DNA of 64,000 nt from Lichenostomus cassidix (taxonomy: Eukaryota > Chordata > Aves > Passeriformes > Meliphagidae). The position numbers and the translations under genes were made by a program. A model generated the notes under the pieces. It searched no databases, was not told where the DNA came from, and worked only from the letters and a program-made list of their open reading frames with translations. Where the stretch lies: NCBI GenBank assembly GCA_008360975.2, contig CM039193.1, positions 11,646,501 to 11,710,500 on the forward strand. The letters are read 5' to 3'. Each line of letters begins with the position of its first letter. Position 1 is the first letter of the stretch. Below, piece after piece: positions 24,401 through 36,400 of this stretch.

Positions 24401-27400
24401 TAATACCCATGTTCCTGAATGCTCTTTTCATTACATGGTATCTGAAAAACTTTATTGTAACTGTAATGCACTAAAAACTAAATAAGCTTCCGTTTCCATC
24501 CTCAAAAGACACTTCTGGACAATTTGTGCCACATGCAGTCATGGAAGAGTAAGTGTTACACTAGTTACCAGAGATAAGCCTAAATGATGTCGTAAAGGGT
24601 CTTGTTCATTGCAAGTTTATTTTTAGCACATTAAATCAGAACATGACTCAGAAGCAGGCTTTCATTTCAGGCACTGAATCTGAATTTTGGTAGCTCTGAA
24701 TTAGCAACTAGCACAGCACATTGTCTGACTCAATGAACCTGAACTAGCATATTTGAAGGGTATCCAAAAATGTATTTGCCAGCCTCAGATTAGCTAAGCT
24801 GGTGCACAAGAACAAAAAGTACAGTCACCAACAGCCAATAATGGTTTCAAAAAAAGGCACAGATAGCTCTTCAGCTCTACAAAGTTAGATTTTGCAGCTG
24901 AGACAGTAAAAAATTTGATCCATGACAATCTTCAAAAAAGAAACATTATGGCACATCATCTTTCTATCCCAGCACAGGGTAATGGTCTTAGTGAACCAAC
25001 AGATCAGACAGGTCAGCACCTATGGAGGTGCTATATCCATAAAGTGCTGAAGGGACTGAAGCAGCACATCATCATGCATGCATCACATCATTGAGCTCCC
25101 TACTCCAGGCCAAGTTATCCTGTGTTTCTGTACCAACAGAACCAGCAGTCCCTCTCAGGCAGTGCTGAAGGTATTTTGTCTCATGTCTACACATCCTTCT
25201 CCAGCTCTGCCCCTCTCTGCCCAGCCCCCCACAGCTGGCATGCCCGGAGAACCGCAGGGCAGCCACAGCCTCCAGGCGAGGCGGTGCTTCCGCTGGGGAG
25301 CTGCTGAAGCAAGGACAAAAGAAGAGAAATGGAATGAAAGGCAGTGGTTTCTATTTGTTAAGAAGCAGCCAGGAAGAAAGAAAGATTACAGCATAGTGTG
25401 CATGTGTGTTTTATTTTATTGCAATCAGATGGAAAGAGTAACTATAGTGTTTTAGCCAATCAGTTCTCTCCACAGATTGGAGATTTTTTGCCAATGCAGT
25501 TTTAAGGATAAACACACACTGTAACCAGTAGTTTTGCTGAGCACCATGGCAGTAAATTTCAACCTGAAAAAACTAGTAGTTAGAAAATTGTATGTTTCTT
25601 CTTCATAATGAAATGCCACAAAAGCTAGTTTCTCAAACCCAAAATCCATTTTAAGCCTGGCTGGTACTATTAAACCACAATGGAAGCTCATATGTGCCAG
25701 CACTTACTCCTTTGCTTCAGTTCTCTCTGGACTGCTTGCAGAGAAAGGGCTGCTGAATGTTAAAATATCCTGGGCAGGTCTTTCCACACCATATACAACA
25801 CAGCTATAGAACATCAGCAGGACTCTGCACTCAGATTTGCATCACCTGCTTTGTCAGACTCACCTGGGATGTGATTTCCCATGTATTTTATGTGCATTTC
25901 ATGCAGCCCAACCTCAGTAGGAGCATATTTCACTGTTACTGTGCCATCTTTGTTATCCACGATATCTGGTGTATCCGTCTTTCCAGAGGGCATGTGTACT
26001 TCACCTACAAAAGGCCACCATGGGAGTTACAGAAGGAGAAGCTGCCTGCTTCCCCTCTCCCACCCACAGAGAATTGTCTAGCCATTTTAAACAAGCATTT
26101 AAAATTGTTAAATTCCTTACCCACAGGCACAAATAGGAGACTAATGGGAACACTAACCAGACATGTTTTCTACTTAAGCTACATGAATACAAGGCAGTGG
26201 TAGACATCTGGCAAACAGTCCTGTGACCTTACAAACTCTACAGGCAGGGCTGTTTGCTGCAGCTACTGAGCTTTCCACAGCAAGCCACAGAAAAAGCACT
26301 GATCTACCTCATAGCAAGATGCTCCCTCTTCCGCTGCACTTTTGGAAAGGAAATATTGACTGTTCCTTCAAGCTGGGACAGGCCAGGGTTTGGGGTGGGA
26401 ATGGTGAGCTAGGGGACAGAGCAGGCACAGGCCTTGTGTGCAGGAGCTTAGTGCAACCAGGGTGCTACTGGAGCAATGCTCTCAGCTGCCAGATCTGTAG
26501 AAAAGGGTCACCTGCTTTGGAGAAGGCATGTAACAGGAATGCAGAATTGACTGCTTTACAGCATCTGCATGAAAGAAACAATGGAGCTTATCAAGGATGA
26601 ATGTAGCTGCTCCAGAAGGGAAAAAGCATCAACGGGCCCTACAGCACAGTAGCTCACAGCCTAGCACTGAGGGCCAAAGCAGCACCAAGAATTCCCTCAT
26701 TTAACTCAAACCATTGAAGGGGCGTATCCTACTCATCCTCAGCGATTGTCACTCCATGTGAAATTAAACAACTAAGCTGCTGGCAGGATACAAACCTCCC
26801 CCACACACTGTGGTCGAGACCACCCAGTCTGTTAGCTGCAAACGGATAAACACACTAACAAAAAGCATAAACCTCCCTGAGAGGCACTCCAGGTACCTGT
26901 TATTTCTCCTTTCCTTACAGCAAATGGGATAACCATATCAAAGGGCCTGAACCCCATGCCATTCATGTCTCCAACCGGGACATAAGCTTCTTCTGTAACC
27001 TAAAGCAAGCAAAAAGATGGGTCACTTCAAAAAGGACAGTACAGCCACATGAGAACTGAGCAACTCCACTGCAAGCAAAAGCAGAAGAGAGTGTGCGGTG
27101 ATTATTGCAGCCAGCCAAGGACTGGGCTCAACCAGAGCAGTGTCCGGCCAAGCTCTCCTTCACAACACCACACCGCAGAGCAGAGCAAATCAAACACGGC
27201 GCGGATGGAAGACATGCTGGAAAAAAGAGAAAAATGGAACACAAAGGGATGGAAGACAATGTAGCACACACAAGACCCAAAGTGGCTCCATCTGAAAGGA
27301 TTTAGTTGCTTAAGGCCTGGAAGAGAAAGTGATTTTTAAATGGGGCAGAATGATTGCAACACAAAATGGACAAAAGAAACAAGTTTCACAATGTGACTCT

Positions 27401-30400
27401 GAACTCAAGACACTGCGATTTTACTGGGAAAACAAAGCGGTGCACTCAGGGTGCTTTTGCCAACAGTAGACATTTCAGAAGTGGAAGCCGTGGGTGCAAT
27501 GATCCTCTTCATGTTTACATGAGTTTATTTGGAGATTCCCTTCAAGCAGCAAAGAAAAAACAAGGTCTGGATCCCAAGAACAATTGATGAAACAGAAAGA
27601 ATGAACACAATGACCAGAGTGATTAAGCAGTCCCAAGAAGCAGGCTGTCATCTGAAATGGAACACAGATGGGGAAAAAACAGCTGAAAAATGTAAAAATT
27701 GTGTACCCAAGGGCGGAATCCGGGCGGTGAAGCGCCCACTGGCTCCTGCGACCGTGCGGCGACATCATCTGCATCTACAGCCTAGGCAGGGGTAGAGGCA
27801 GGTTAGTTGTTATTAGATGTTATTCTGGCATGGAGGCATTCCCACCTTTCACAGTTCAGTACACACTGCTCCTTCCAGTTCAACACCTTCCTCCCACCAT
27901 GTATCCCTCCCAGTCCTCTCGCCATAGCAAAGACCTGGATCCAGTCAGGGAAGCTGGGAAACTCCCCTTATCTGCAGGTGCTAGGGGAAGCTACCAGTGG
28001 CACAGCAAAGGGACAAAGCCAGTGTATGCTACTGTTGAAGGCTTCAGAGGGAAGCTGAAAGCCAAGCCTGAACACTGGTGGAATTGAGTATCAGAGTTGT
28101 TTCCTATGGGACTGATACAGTGAGGGAAGGGAAAGGTTTAAACCCAAGATATGAGTCTCCAAGTAGTGCGCAGCGCGATGTGCCAGCTGGGAGGCAGGGG
28201 AGCCGGCTGTCGTGGGAAGGCTGCTCCGGCTCATGCAGTTGGGTGAATGACCCAGCCCACATCCAGCCATAGCAGCAAAGCCATTCTTCTGATTCATAGC
28301 TGGGACTGCGTCGTCAAGACACCAAATGTGTTTTCCCTTGGCGCAGCCACTCTTCTCACCAGGCATGCCAAGAGAATGACTTGCGAATTCCCATCTCTCC
28401 CATTACAACACAAGTGGCTGGGGCTGACACACATGCAGGCAGCTCCCCCAGGCTCAGCCATCCCATCCCCTCCTGCCCCTTTATACCACTGCAAAACACC
28501 CTAATGAAATAACCCACTGGAAACTTCTGCATGGATGGACTCCTCTAAGAAAACCGATGCAAAACAGAAATGCTGCTGTTTCGGTGCTCTGTCCCCAGCT
28601 GAGACACACAAGTCAAACATGTACTGTATCAGTCAGCTAGGAAGTGGGAATTTTGGCTGGCCAGGATTGGGCTCCCTGACCTCAAGAGGCATTTCCTGTG
28701 GTGAGCCTTGAGCAGTGACCAAGGGAGTCATTTCTCTCAAGGAAATCTTCAGACACCTGAAGCAATCTGCCAGGATGACAGGTAGGAAGAGCCAGTGTTC
28801 CTGGCCCCATGGACTCGCCCATGAGCTCCATCTAGACTCGGCCCAAGTGCAGTCCTGTGATTTCATGGACCGAGATGCACTGGAAGCTGCTTTGGCTGAG
28901 ATTACAAGATCAGGAATTGTTTTACCAACGTAGAGAGCTATTTTTCACAAGAAGGGCTTCTGTGAGCCCTGAGAGGCACCTAGTCTGCTTCTCAGGGGGC
29001 TGGGGTACTGTTTGCTAAATGTGGAGTACTGCACATTGGAAGGAAGGTAATTAGAAGGAGGGGGAATTTGGCTATAACAGTTTAACTAGCACTTACAAAT
29101 CATTTTTAAGTGTGAGCTAACAGTCTGCTTCCCTGGGATCTGTCAGCAGAGCGTTCCTTATTTTGGGGTCAACTTAATAAAAAGTGAGAGACAGAGAAGG
29201 CAAAGCACGGTATCTGACAATGGCTAACGTAATTAGTTGTAGAAGCTGATTACAACCACCCTTACATCATTTAGAAAAAGAACTACATAGTCAGGAAATG
29301 AAAAACAAATTTCTTCAGAGAAGCCAAGTCTTCATCCTCTAACGGCTTCTATCCTGCTTCACTTAGCTGTATTGCCTGCTCAAAATAAGCTCTGCAAGAA
29401 ACATGGATTCATTAGCTCCTGCTAGCCTAATAAATGTCTGAACAAACATTTACACACAGAGTTAACCTATTGCTAAATAAAACAGGGCAGCAGGAATCTG
29501 AGTGGGAGGTACTTCTGGAGCAGAACTGGCTTACCATGACGGTGAAAGGACTGTTGGGAATGTCCACCCCACCAAAGCGGACATAAATCACATAGGTTCC
29601 TGGTTTGGCAGCAGTGTAGAAGATATCGTAAGTCCCATCCTCATTTTCAACAACATCTGCTTCAGCTTCTGTCCCATCTGGCGTGAGGACGGTGCACGTC
29701 ACTTTTCCCTTCCCTGCTGATTTGGCATCTACCACAAAACCAACCTCCTCACCAGTCTTCACAGTGGGTGCAATTCCAGGACCTACAAGGCAATTTTTAT
29801 TACAGAAAGTGTTCAGAGGACAGTTTTCCCAGGCAGGCCGCCTGTGAGGCGCCTGGGGAGCACAGCACCAAGACATTGGTCCCAGAGACCCACAGATATG
29901 GTTTTGGGAGCAGATGTACAACAAGGGACATTTTTAAAATTGGTCAGCACAGCGGTATGCAAAAGCTGGCTACCAGCTCTCCCTCTCCTCTGCAATCAGA
30001 GAGGCTGGATGGGAACAGAGAGGAAAAGAGCTAAGTTTGAAGAAAGCAATGCCTTAACCCATACTCTTATCATCCTGCTCCTTTATGCAGAGCTAAAGAC
30101 ACTTTCTTCTGCCCAGCCAGCAACTCAGCTGCACTGCTTTAACATAAACCCTCCCTGCGTAAGCAGCTATAAAAGGGCACAGTAGCAGCCATGGCCACAT
30201 TTCCTCCACCATTGTCCACAAACGATTTTCCACTGTTCTGCCACACATCCCAAAAAAAGAACATCATGCAACAATGCTCAAATTGTAGCAATCAGATCTA
30301 GCTTGAAGAACACTGTGTTTAAATGAGAGCTATTATGTCTTATTTGCAGTAGTACATACTGAGTACTCCTTCTTCTGACCCGCACTTGTTACCAGGTAAA

Positions 30401-33400
30401 TGGCTCTTTTTCAAGTGGCAACAAACCTGCTGGTTTAATATCTTGGCAGTATTCCAGCACTTACTCCTACAGTGATTGTATTTCAGCTTTACAGCACTGA
30501 ATCAGAAGCACTTCTTCGAAAGGGGAAATTTTAGCTGGCATCTGGCAGCAATCTCCATCTCAGCTGCTTTAAATAATTAGTGACTTGAGTTACTTGGAAG
30601 AGTATCAGATTTACCCATTAAAGCATCTTTTAAACAAATTTTGAGGCAAAGGGGATACGTCTTTTTTTCTTGCATTGTGCCAGGAATGTATTTCTGTTTA
30701 AAACAACTTGAAAGCAGCCAGCTCCTGGACAGGCCTCAGGTGCACTGTAACTGCACGATGCCCAGGTCCAGCACAATGCCCACATACTCTCACAGGTCTA
30801 CAACAACAGATTAGGTTTCCCTGTTCAATTTGGACTTGCCTAGTTTATTTATTTATTCAACAATCAGGGGACTTAATGTTCAGTGGCATTCCTGTAACTA
30901 GTTCCTGTCACTCATGCTCCCTGCCTCCTGGGAGGTGGGAGCACAGCCCAAAGCCACGTGATGAACACCCATCCTGAGAACAGGTAAGGGGCAAAGCTGC
31001 GTGCTCCTACAGCAACAAATCTGGAATCCCTCCCATACACGAAGGCAATGTTTTTTTGAGTCATAGTAGTATCTTATCTTTAGGTTCTCTTCCTCCCAAA
31101 AGCCTGTTTAGACCCAAGCCAACCTTGACCAGACAGAAAAACAGCAGACACCTCCACTAGTAACAGCCAGACTAAACAAACTTCGCGAATATAGAAGCAA
31201 ATTGCCAGCTATTTACATCCTCAGAATTAATTCTGTTCTCACTTGAAATGAAAAGCTTCTTGCAGTACAAGGAGCACGATGTAGTGGACACACACATATG
31301 TGTTATTTTTAAATCAACCTCACTGAAGTTCTCAGCAGGATTTATCAATGCCAAAATAAGCATCAGACAGTTGCATCTGGCTGTTTACAACAGCTCAGGC
31401 AGTTTGACAGATTTTGCTGGAGGCTGCAAGAGATCCCTGCTCACCCACAGCGCGGACACTTTTTTATCTTTAGGAAAATCCCTTCTTTAAGAGCAGCCAG
31501 ATTACACAAGTCTCTAGCATGTCTTCTACACCCATCACATCAACTGTACCACGCTCAGAAGGCATCTTTACACACAGAATAAACAGCAGCAAAGACAGGA
31601 GTCAGACACCCACCCGTGGCCAAACATTTGCTGGCATCCCCAGCTGGAGATGCCCGGATCCGATAGGGAGAGGCTGGGATATCATCTCCACCATACTTAA
31701 CGCCAATCGTATAGCGGCCTGTTTTGTCAGGAACATAGGTGACTGTGTAAGTGCCATCCTTGTTGTCATGGATGTCCACTCTCTTGGGTTTGCCCTCTTG
31801 GTCCTGAGGAAAGCAAACCAGAAGATTTAGGCACTATGAAGGTTTTGAATTTCTTTAGCTGGGCATCGAATCTGTTCACAACCGTACATAGGTGGTTTTA
31901 AACAGATACAGAACTGCAGCTTTTTGAAGTTTAATATATTTCACTCACAGACTAGAAACAAAAATAGACTATTAGGAGCAGAAAGGTATCAGACCACTAT
32001 AAAACAATCAGTGCTATCATTAACTACTCTTTGGTTGATATGAGAATGCTAATAAGAGCAGCAGGCCATTTAAATGAACTTTTTATTAATTGTAGGATGT
32101 TTCAGGTTTCACTGTCATACTGCTATTTGAAATGAAGAACACTTCCCAAGTCCCTGAGGCACAGCTGGGGAGTCACACTGTGCAGCTCTGTCCTGAGTAA
32201 GCACTGGGTAGCCTTGGGCAGCTGCTCCTTGAAAGGTCTGAGGGCAGGGGGAAGCTTTACTGGAGTCTGCTGTTAACCCTCCTGCAAGAGGCATCCCGCT
32301 GCTAGCACACTGCAAAGTCTACAGTTAAAAGGGTCTATGCAGCCCCTTCAACTACCATTTCTCATCAGTTGCAAATCACAAGGCATTTTAGAAAGTCTTC
32401 CAAGCCTGCTTACAGGGAACTACATGTTGACTCCATTCTCTATTTTATGACTTAACACTGCCTGGGGTACAGTACAGGCTGCAAAAGAGTTGAGATTTTA
32501 GGGACAGCACAAAAGAGCTTACTTCTTACAGGAAGGCTTGTGAAACATTTGACATTTCTCATCAGCTCAGAACAAGATGCAAATGCTGCTAGGAGGATCA
32601 CCTATGCACTTCCACCATAGAGGACTTGTGGAACTTGATCTTCAAAGCCCTGGCCAGGCTGGGAGCTCTGATAAGCATTTTGGATCCTTTAAGGGCACAC
32701 TTGTATGCCAGAATAATGGCAACTGCTCTGGTGCACCTGAGTAGGCATTGACACAGGACAGGAGCAAGAATGCAGAAGGGCAAGTACAACCAGCCATGCC
32801 ATGACCTAGGCATGCCAGAGCTGAGCTGTGTTTTATGGTCCACTAACCAGAGACCTTTTTGCCAAGGCCACAGAGTCCAGGCACCAGAAACTTAAGAAAG
32901 AGTAGTAACAAAGATAAGTCAAAACATTCCTGCAGTATCTCCTTAAGCAGCTTATGACTTCTGGCAACCTTGAGGGAGATGTGCATAGTAATTTATCATA
33001 ATGTAATCCTCAGAGTGGTCATTATCTCATGGCCTTGCTGAACTACACTACTAGAAAAATGTCTCCATTTCAGATGCAAGCATTTCACAATCTTGCAGAG
33101 TGTAAGGGTAAACAAGAACCAAATAGAGCCAGCTGATGACTTTAAGACAGAAGTTTCATAAAAGCACTCTCAAGAGCTTCACAAATGGAATGCAAGACTT
33201 TCATGTACCAGACCTTAGGGTCCAGCCAGCAGCCCCACTTCCAGGACACTGGGCATGTTAGGATAAAGCTGTGGACATTTCTGAAAGGAGACTCGTGCCC
33301 ACCTAGAAAACACATTTCCTGTCCCGCTTGGTTTTGTTACTTACCGTGATCTGTACAGCCAGAAGTCCCTGCCCAGCATCCTTAGCATCCACAGCGAACT

Positions 33401-36400
33401 CCACAGGCAGGCTGGCTAGAATGCCATAGGAACTGAGCCCTGGTCCACTTGCTGTCACTTTGCTGGCATCATATGTAGGAAGCACCTTCACCTTGAAGGG
33501 ACTTAAAGAAAAACCCATTATTTACCCTCCTGCCAAGTCAGTGGCTGATAGTTGCTGCAATACACACTGAGGTACATATGGATACACCACTCCTACAGCA
33601 TCTGCTGCAGGGGCAGTGGGCCCAAAACACTACTGAACCCTGAAGTCATGCAAGGAGCTGCACTGGTTAAGTAGAAAGGACCACAGCCAGTCCTTTAAAT
33701 GGTGGTCATGAGCTCAGAGAACACAACTGGATTGTTAAATCTTCAGCTCTCCAGTTTCTCTCATTGCCTTACCTTCGAGGGATCTCTTCATCAGCATATT
33801 TGACAGAGATCATGTAGGGTCCCTCCTGCATAGGGGTGTACACCACTGTGTGGGTGCCATCTCCATTGTCTACCACATTAACAGGTCCCACAACTCCTAA
33901 AAAAGCAACACATTTTTTCAGCTATTTTTGTGCTATTAAAATACAATCATTTGCTGCACAAAGCTTCAAGATGCACTGCTCATTTACAGCTGGCAACAAG
34001 CTGAATTTCAATTTTTTTTTTTTTTTAATGAAAGCAGCAAGCATGGACCAATGATCACTTTCCCTTATTTTGTATTCAAAGCCATAGACTTGAGATAGAT
34101 TTGTTATCCACTGCTCTCTGGGCTCCCATCTTCTTGCTGTAAACAAAAGCTAGCATGAAAATACTGGAGAAAGATCTGCCTTTCTGTACAGTCTAGGTCA
34201 AGAGCAACTGCTAAAAGTGCATTGAAGATCTTTCAAGACAGAAAATGAGTAATGCTTGTAATTGTCTGAACTATCTTTACAAGATTACATATTACTGGGA
34301 TTCACTGCACAGAATTGAGCCCTAAAGCGAGTTGGTGTGTAGCATTCATCAGCTGAGTCTTTCACAATCAGGTGTTTGGAAAGGCAGGCTCGCTGCCTAG
34401 GCAGGAACACCCCGCAAGCTGCCAAAGACCTAAGAAAGCAGGATCAATTATTTCAATTTGCATTAAGCTAAATCTACAACAGATTATGTGACATATCAGT
34501 TCAGATCAACACACAAAGCAGTCTACAATTACAAGTTGGCTTTAAAACACAGAATGGATTAGAAGTAAAGCAAGCACAAAAGAAATGTATATAGCTGCCA
34601 TGCAAAGCCTAAAAGCAACACCGTTGGATCCCACTCCCTCCTCCAGATGATTCTTGCTGTTGCCAACTGGATTTCCAAGAGCCAAAATTGCCAGTAGTTA
34701 GTGAGAGCTCAAACCTGTCTCAGTGTCACCCTTTGGACCACCTTTAAAGAAATCCGAAATTGCTTTCAATGGGGAGCGCCATCCCTGGGAATCCGTCTCA
34801 TCCGCTAGAATTAAAGAAGTGTTACCTGAGGGGCACCTGCACAGTGGGACCTAACACTCTGGTGAGGAGGCAGCTCTCAGCTCCCAGCAAGGTGAGACTT
34901 GCAGACAGCAGTTACTCACTGCCAAGATACTGTGTCACTGAGGCATGGCTTTCTAGGTTAATGCAAACACCATTAATGCTATCACTCGAGAGCCCTGTTG
35001 CTCTCTGGGGACCACTGAGCAGTTTCACCATGATTTAGAGACTCCTGAAATCCAGGGACACAGGTTCCCCAAGTCACCGTTCACATGTTAGACTTTCGAT
35101 TTATTTTTTGATGACTTAAACTAATGCACAATTATTCACTGGTGACGGCTACTCACATTACTTCTCCCAGCCCTGAAGATTAGGCTAAAGCTATCAAAGA
35201 CAGTGTCTAGCTGTCAAGGGGCAGGATGAACAGGAACAGAGGGAAATGCTGATTCAAGTGGCATTGTTACCTTTGCAAGCAGGGCCAGGATGATGTTACC
35301 TGCCCAAACACAGATGTGGGCACAGCCAGATGGAATACTTTGGTTCTTACCTCTGGGTCCTGTCACCACCACCTCAAGGGGTGCTATTCCTGCCTTGCTG
35401 GCGTCTACAGTGAAGGACTGTGGGATTTTGGCTCGAACGGCTGTTCCCAGACCTGGTCCTGCTATCTTCACCTTGCTGGGATCCACAACATCCTGCACAG
35501 GAACCTTGAAAGGACTGCCTGGAAGTTGACAGAGCAAGTGTTAAACACCACAAAGCTAACAGTTACAGAGAACAAAAAGGTTTTTTTCCCCCTACTTTTC
35601 TTTACACATTTTTATTTCTATCAGTCTGCAGGCAGGAATGACAACCCCACAGACTCCACACTACCCCTCTGCTTCTGCAAAAGCCAGAAGTGTAATGATG
35701 GAGCTTCTATATTTTCACAGAATTGTTGACAACAATTCTGTTCTGATCCATCTGCTTCTCACACCTCAGGAAGAAAAACAAACATGAAAGAGGCCAGAAG
35801 CACAAGTGAAGCATCCCAGAGGCAACAAGTTTCCTTCATAGCTTACCAAGTGTGGTATGTTGTCAAAGAGAATGGGACCAACCAGAAACATCCAGTGCCA
35901 ATGCATGCACAGGTAAATGTCTGGTTTAGGGAACAGTAACTATGCTTTTTGCAGTCACCAAAAATGGCAGTGTTTAATAAAATCCCCATGACAGGATCAC
36001 CTATTAGACCCTCTTAGTGCAGAACAGGATCTTGAAGGCATCCACATACCAAAGGGCTATTTTCAAGACCTAAAGTATTACACACCATTTGTGCATACTA
36101 TCAGTTATTTGTCAAGGGTTAGTGTCCCTTTCCCTGTCCCATTCATCTGTACCCACTCGAGCAAACGCCACAGCCTTTTCTGCCTGAATTCTGATGAAAA
36201 GCAGAAAGTCAAAACCACATCAACATCCCATAGCACAAGGGAGATGCAATCAACTGAGAACTCAGTCCTCAGTTTGACTTCTTCCCTCCTCTGAAAACCA
36301 CTGAGCAAGAGCTCTTACCAGGAATATGCTCTCCCCCATACGTGATGTTAACATCGTAATCTCCTGGAACGTAAGGAACATACTCAGCACTGCAGCTCCC

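Larger units (their letters stand above)
33897..35350 (-). other. FLNB: FLNB intron 25 region
   Basis: A 1,454-bp interval between exons 25 and 26. It contains the 90-nt cassette exon (34715-34804) and a 15-base T run at 34012-34026. The rest is featureless. Confidence 0.7.

Noticed and set aside
27772..27775. The second AG (gctgtag) as the hinge exon acceptor
   Set aside because: It would remove seven bases and break frame with exon 29. The AG at the left of GCTGTAG keeps phase 0.
27049..27795. + strand open frames across introns 29-30 of FLNB, including one over the hinge exon
   Set aside because: They are antisense shadows; the - strand reading of 27707-27781 gives the hinge-1 ending PPGFRPW with correct phases and splice sites.
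34012..34026. Poly(T) run as the tail of a processed retrocopy
   Set aside because: No coding or repeat sequence is attached on its 5' side and no target-site duplication was seen.
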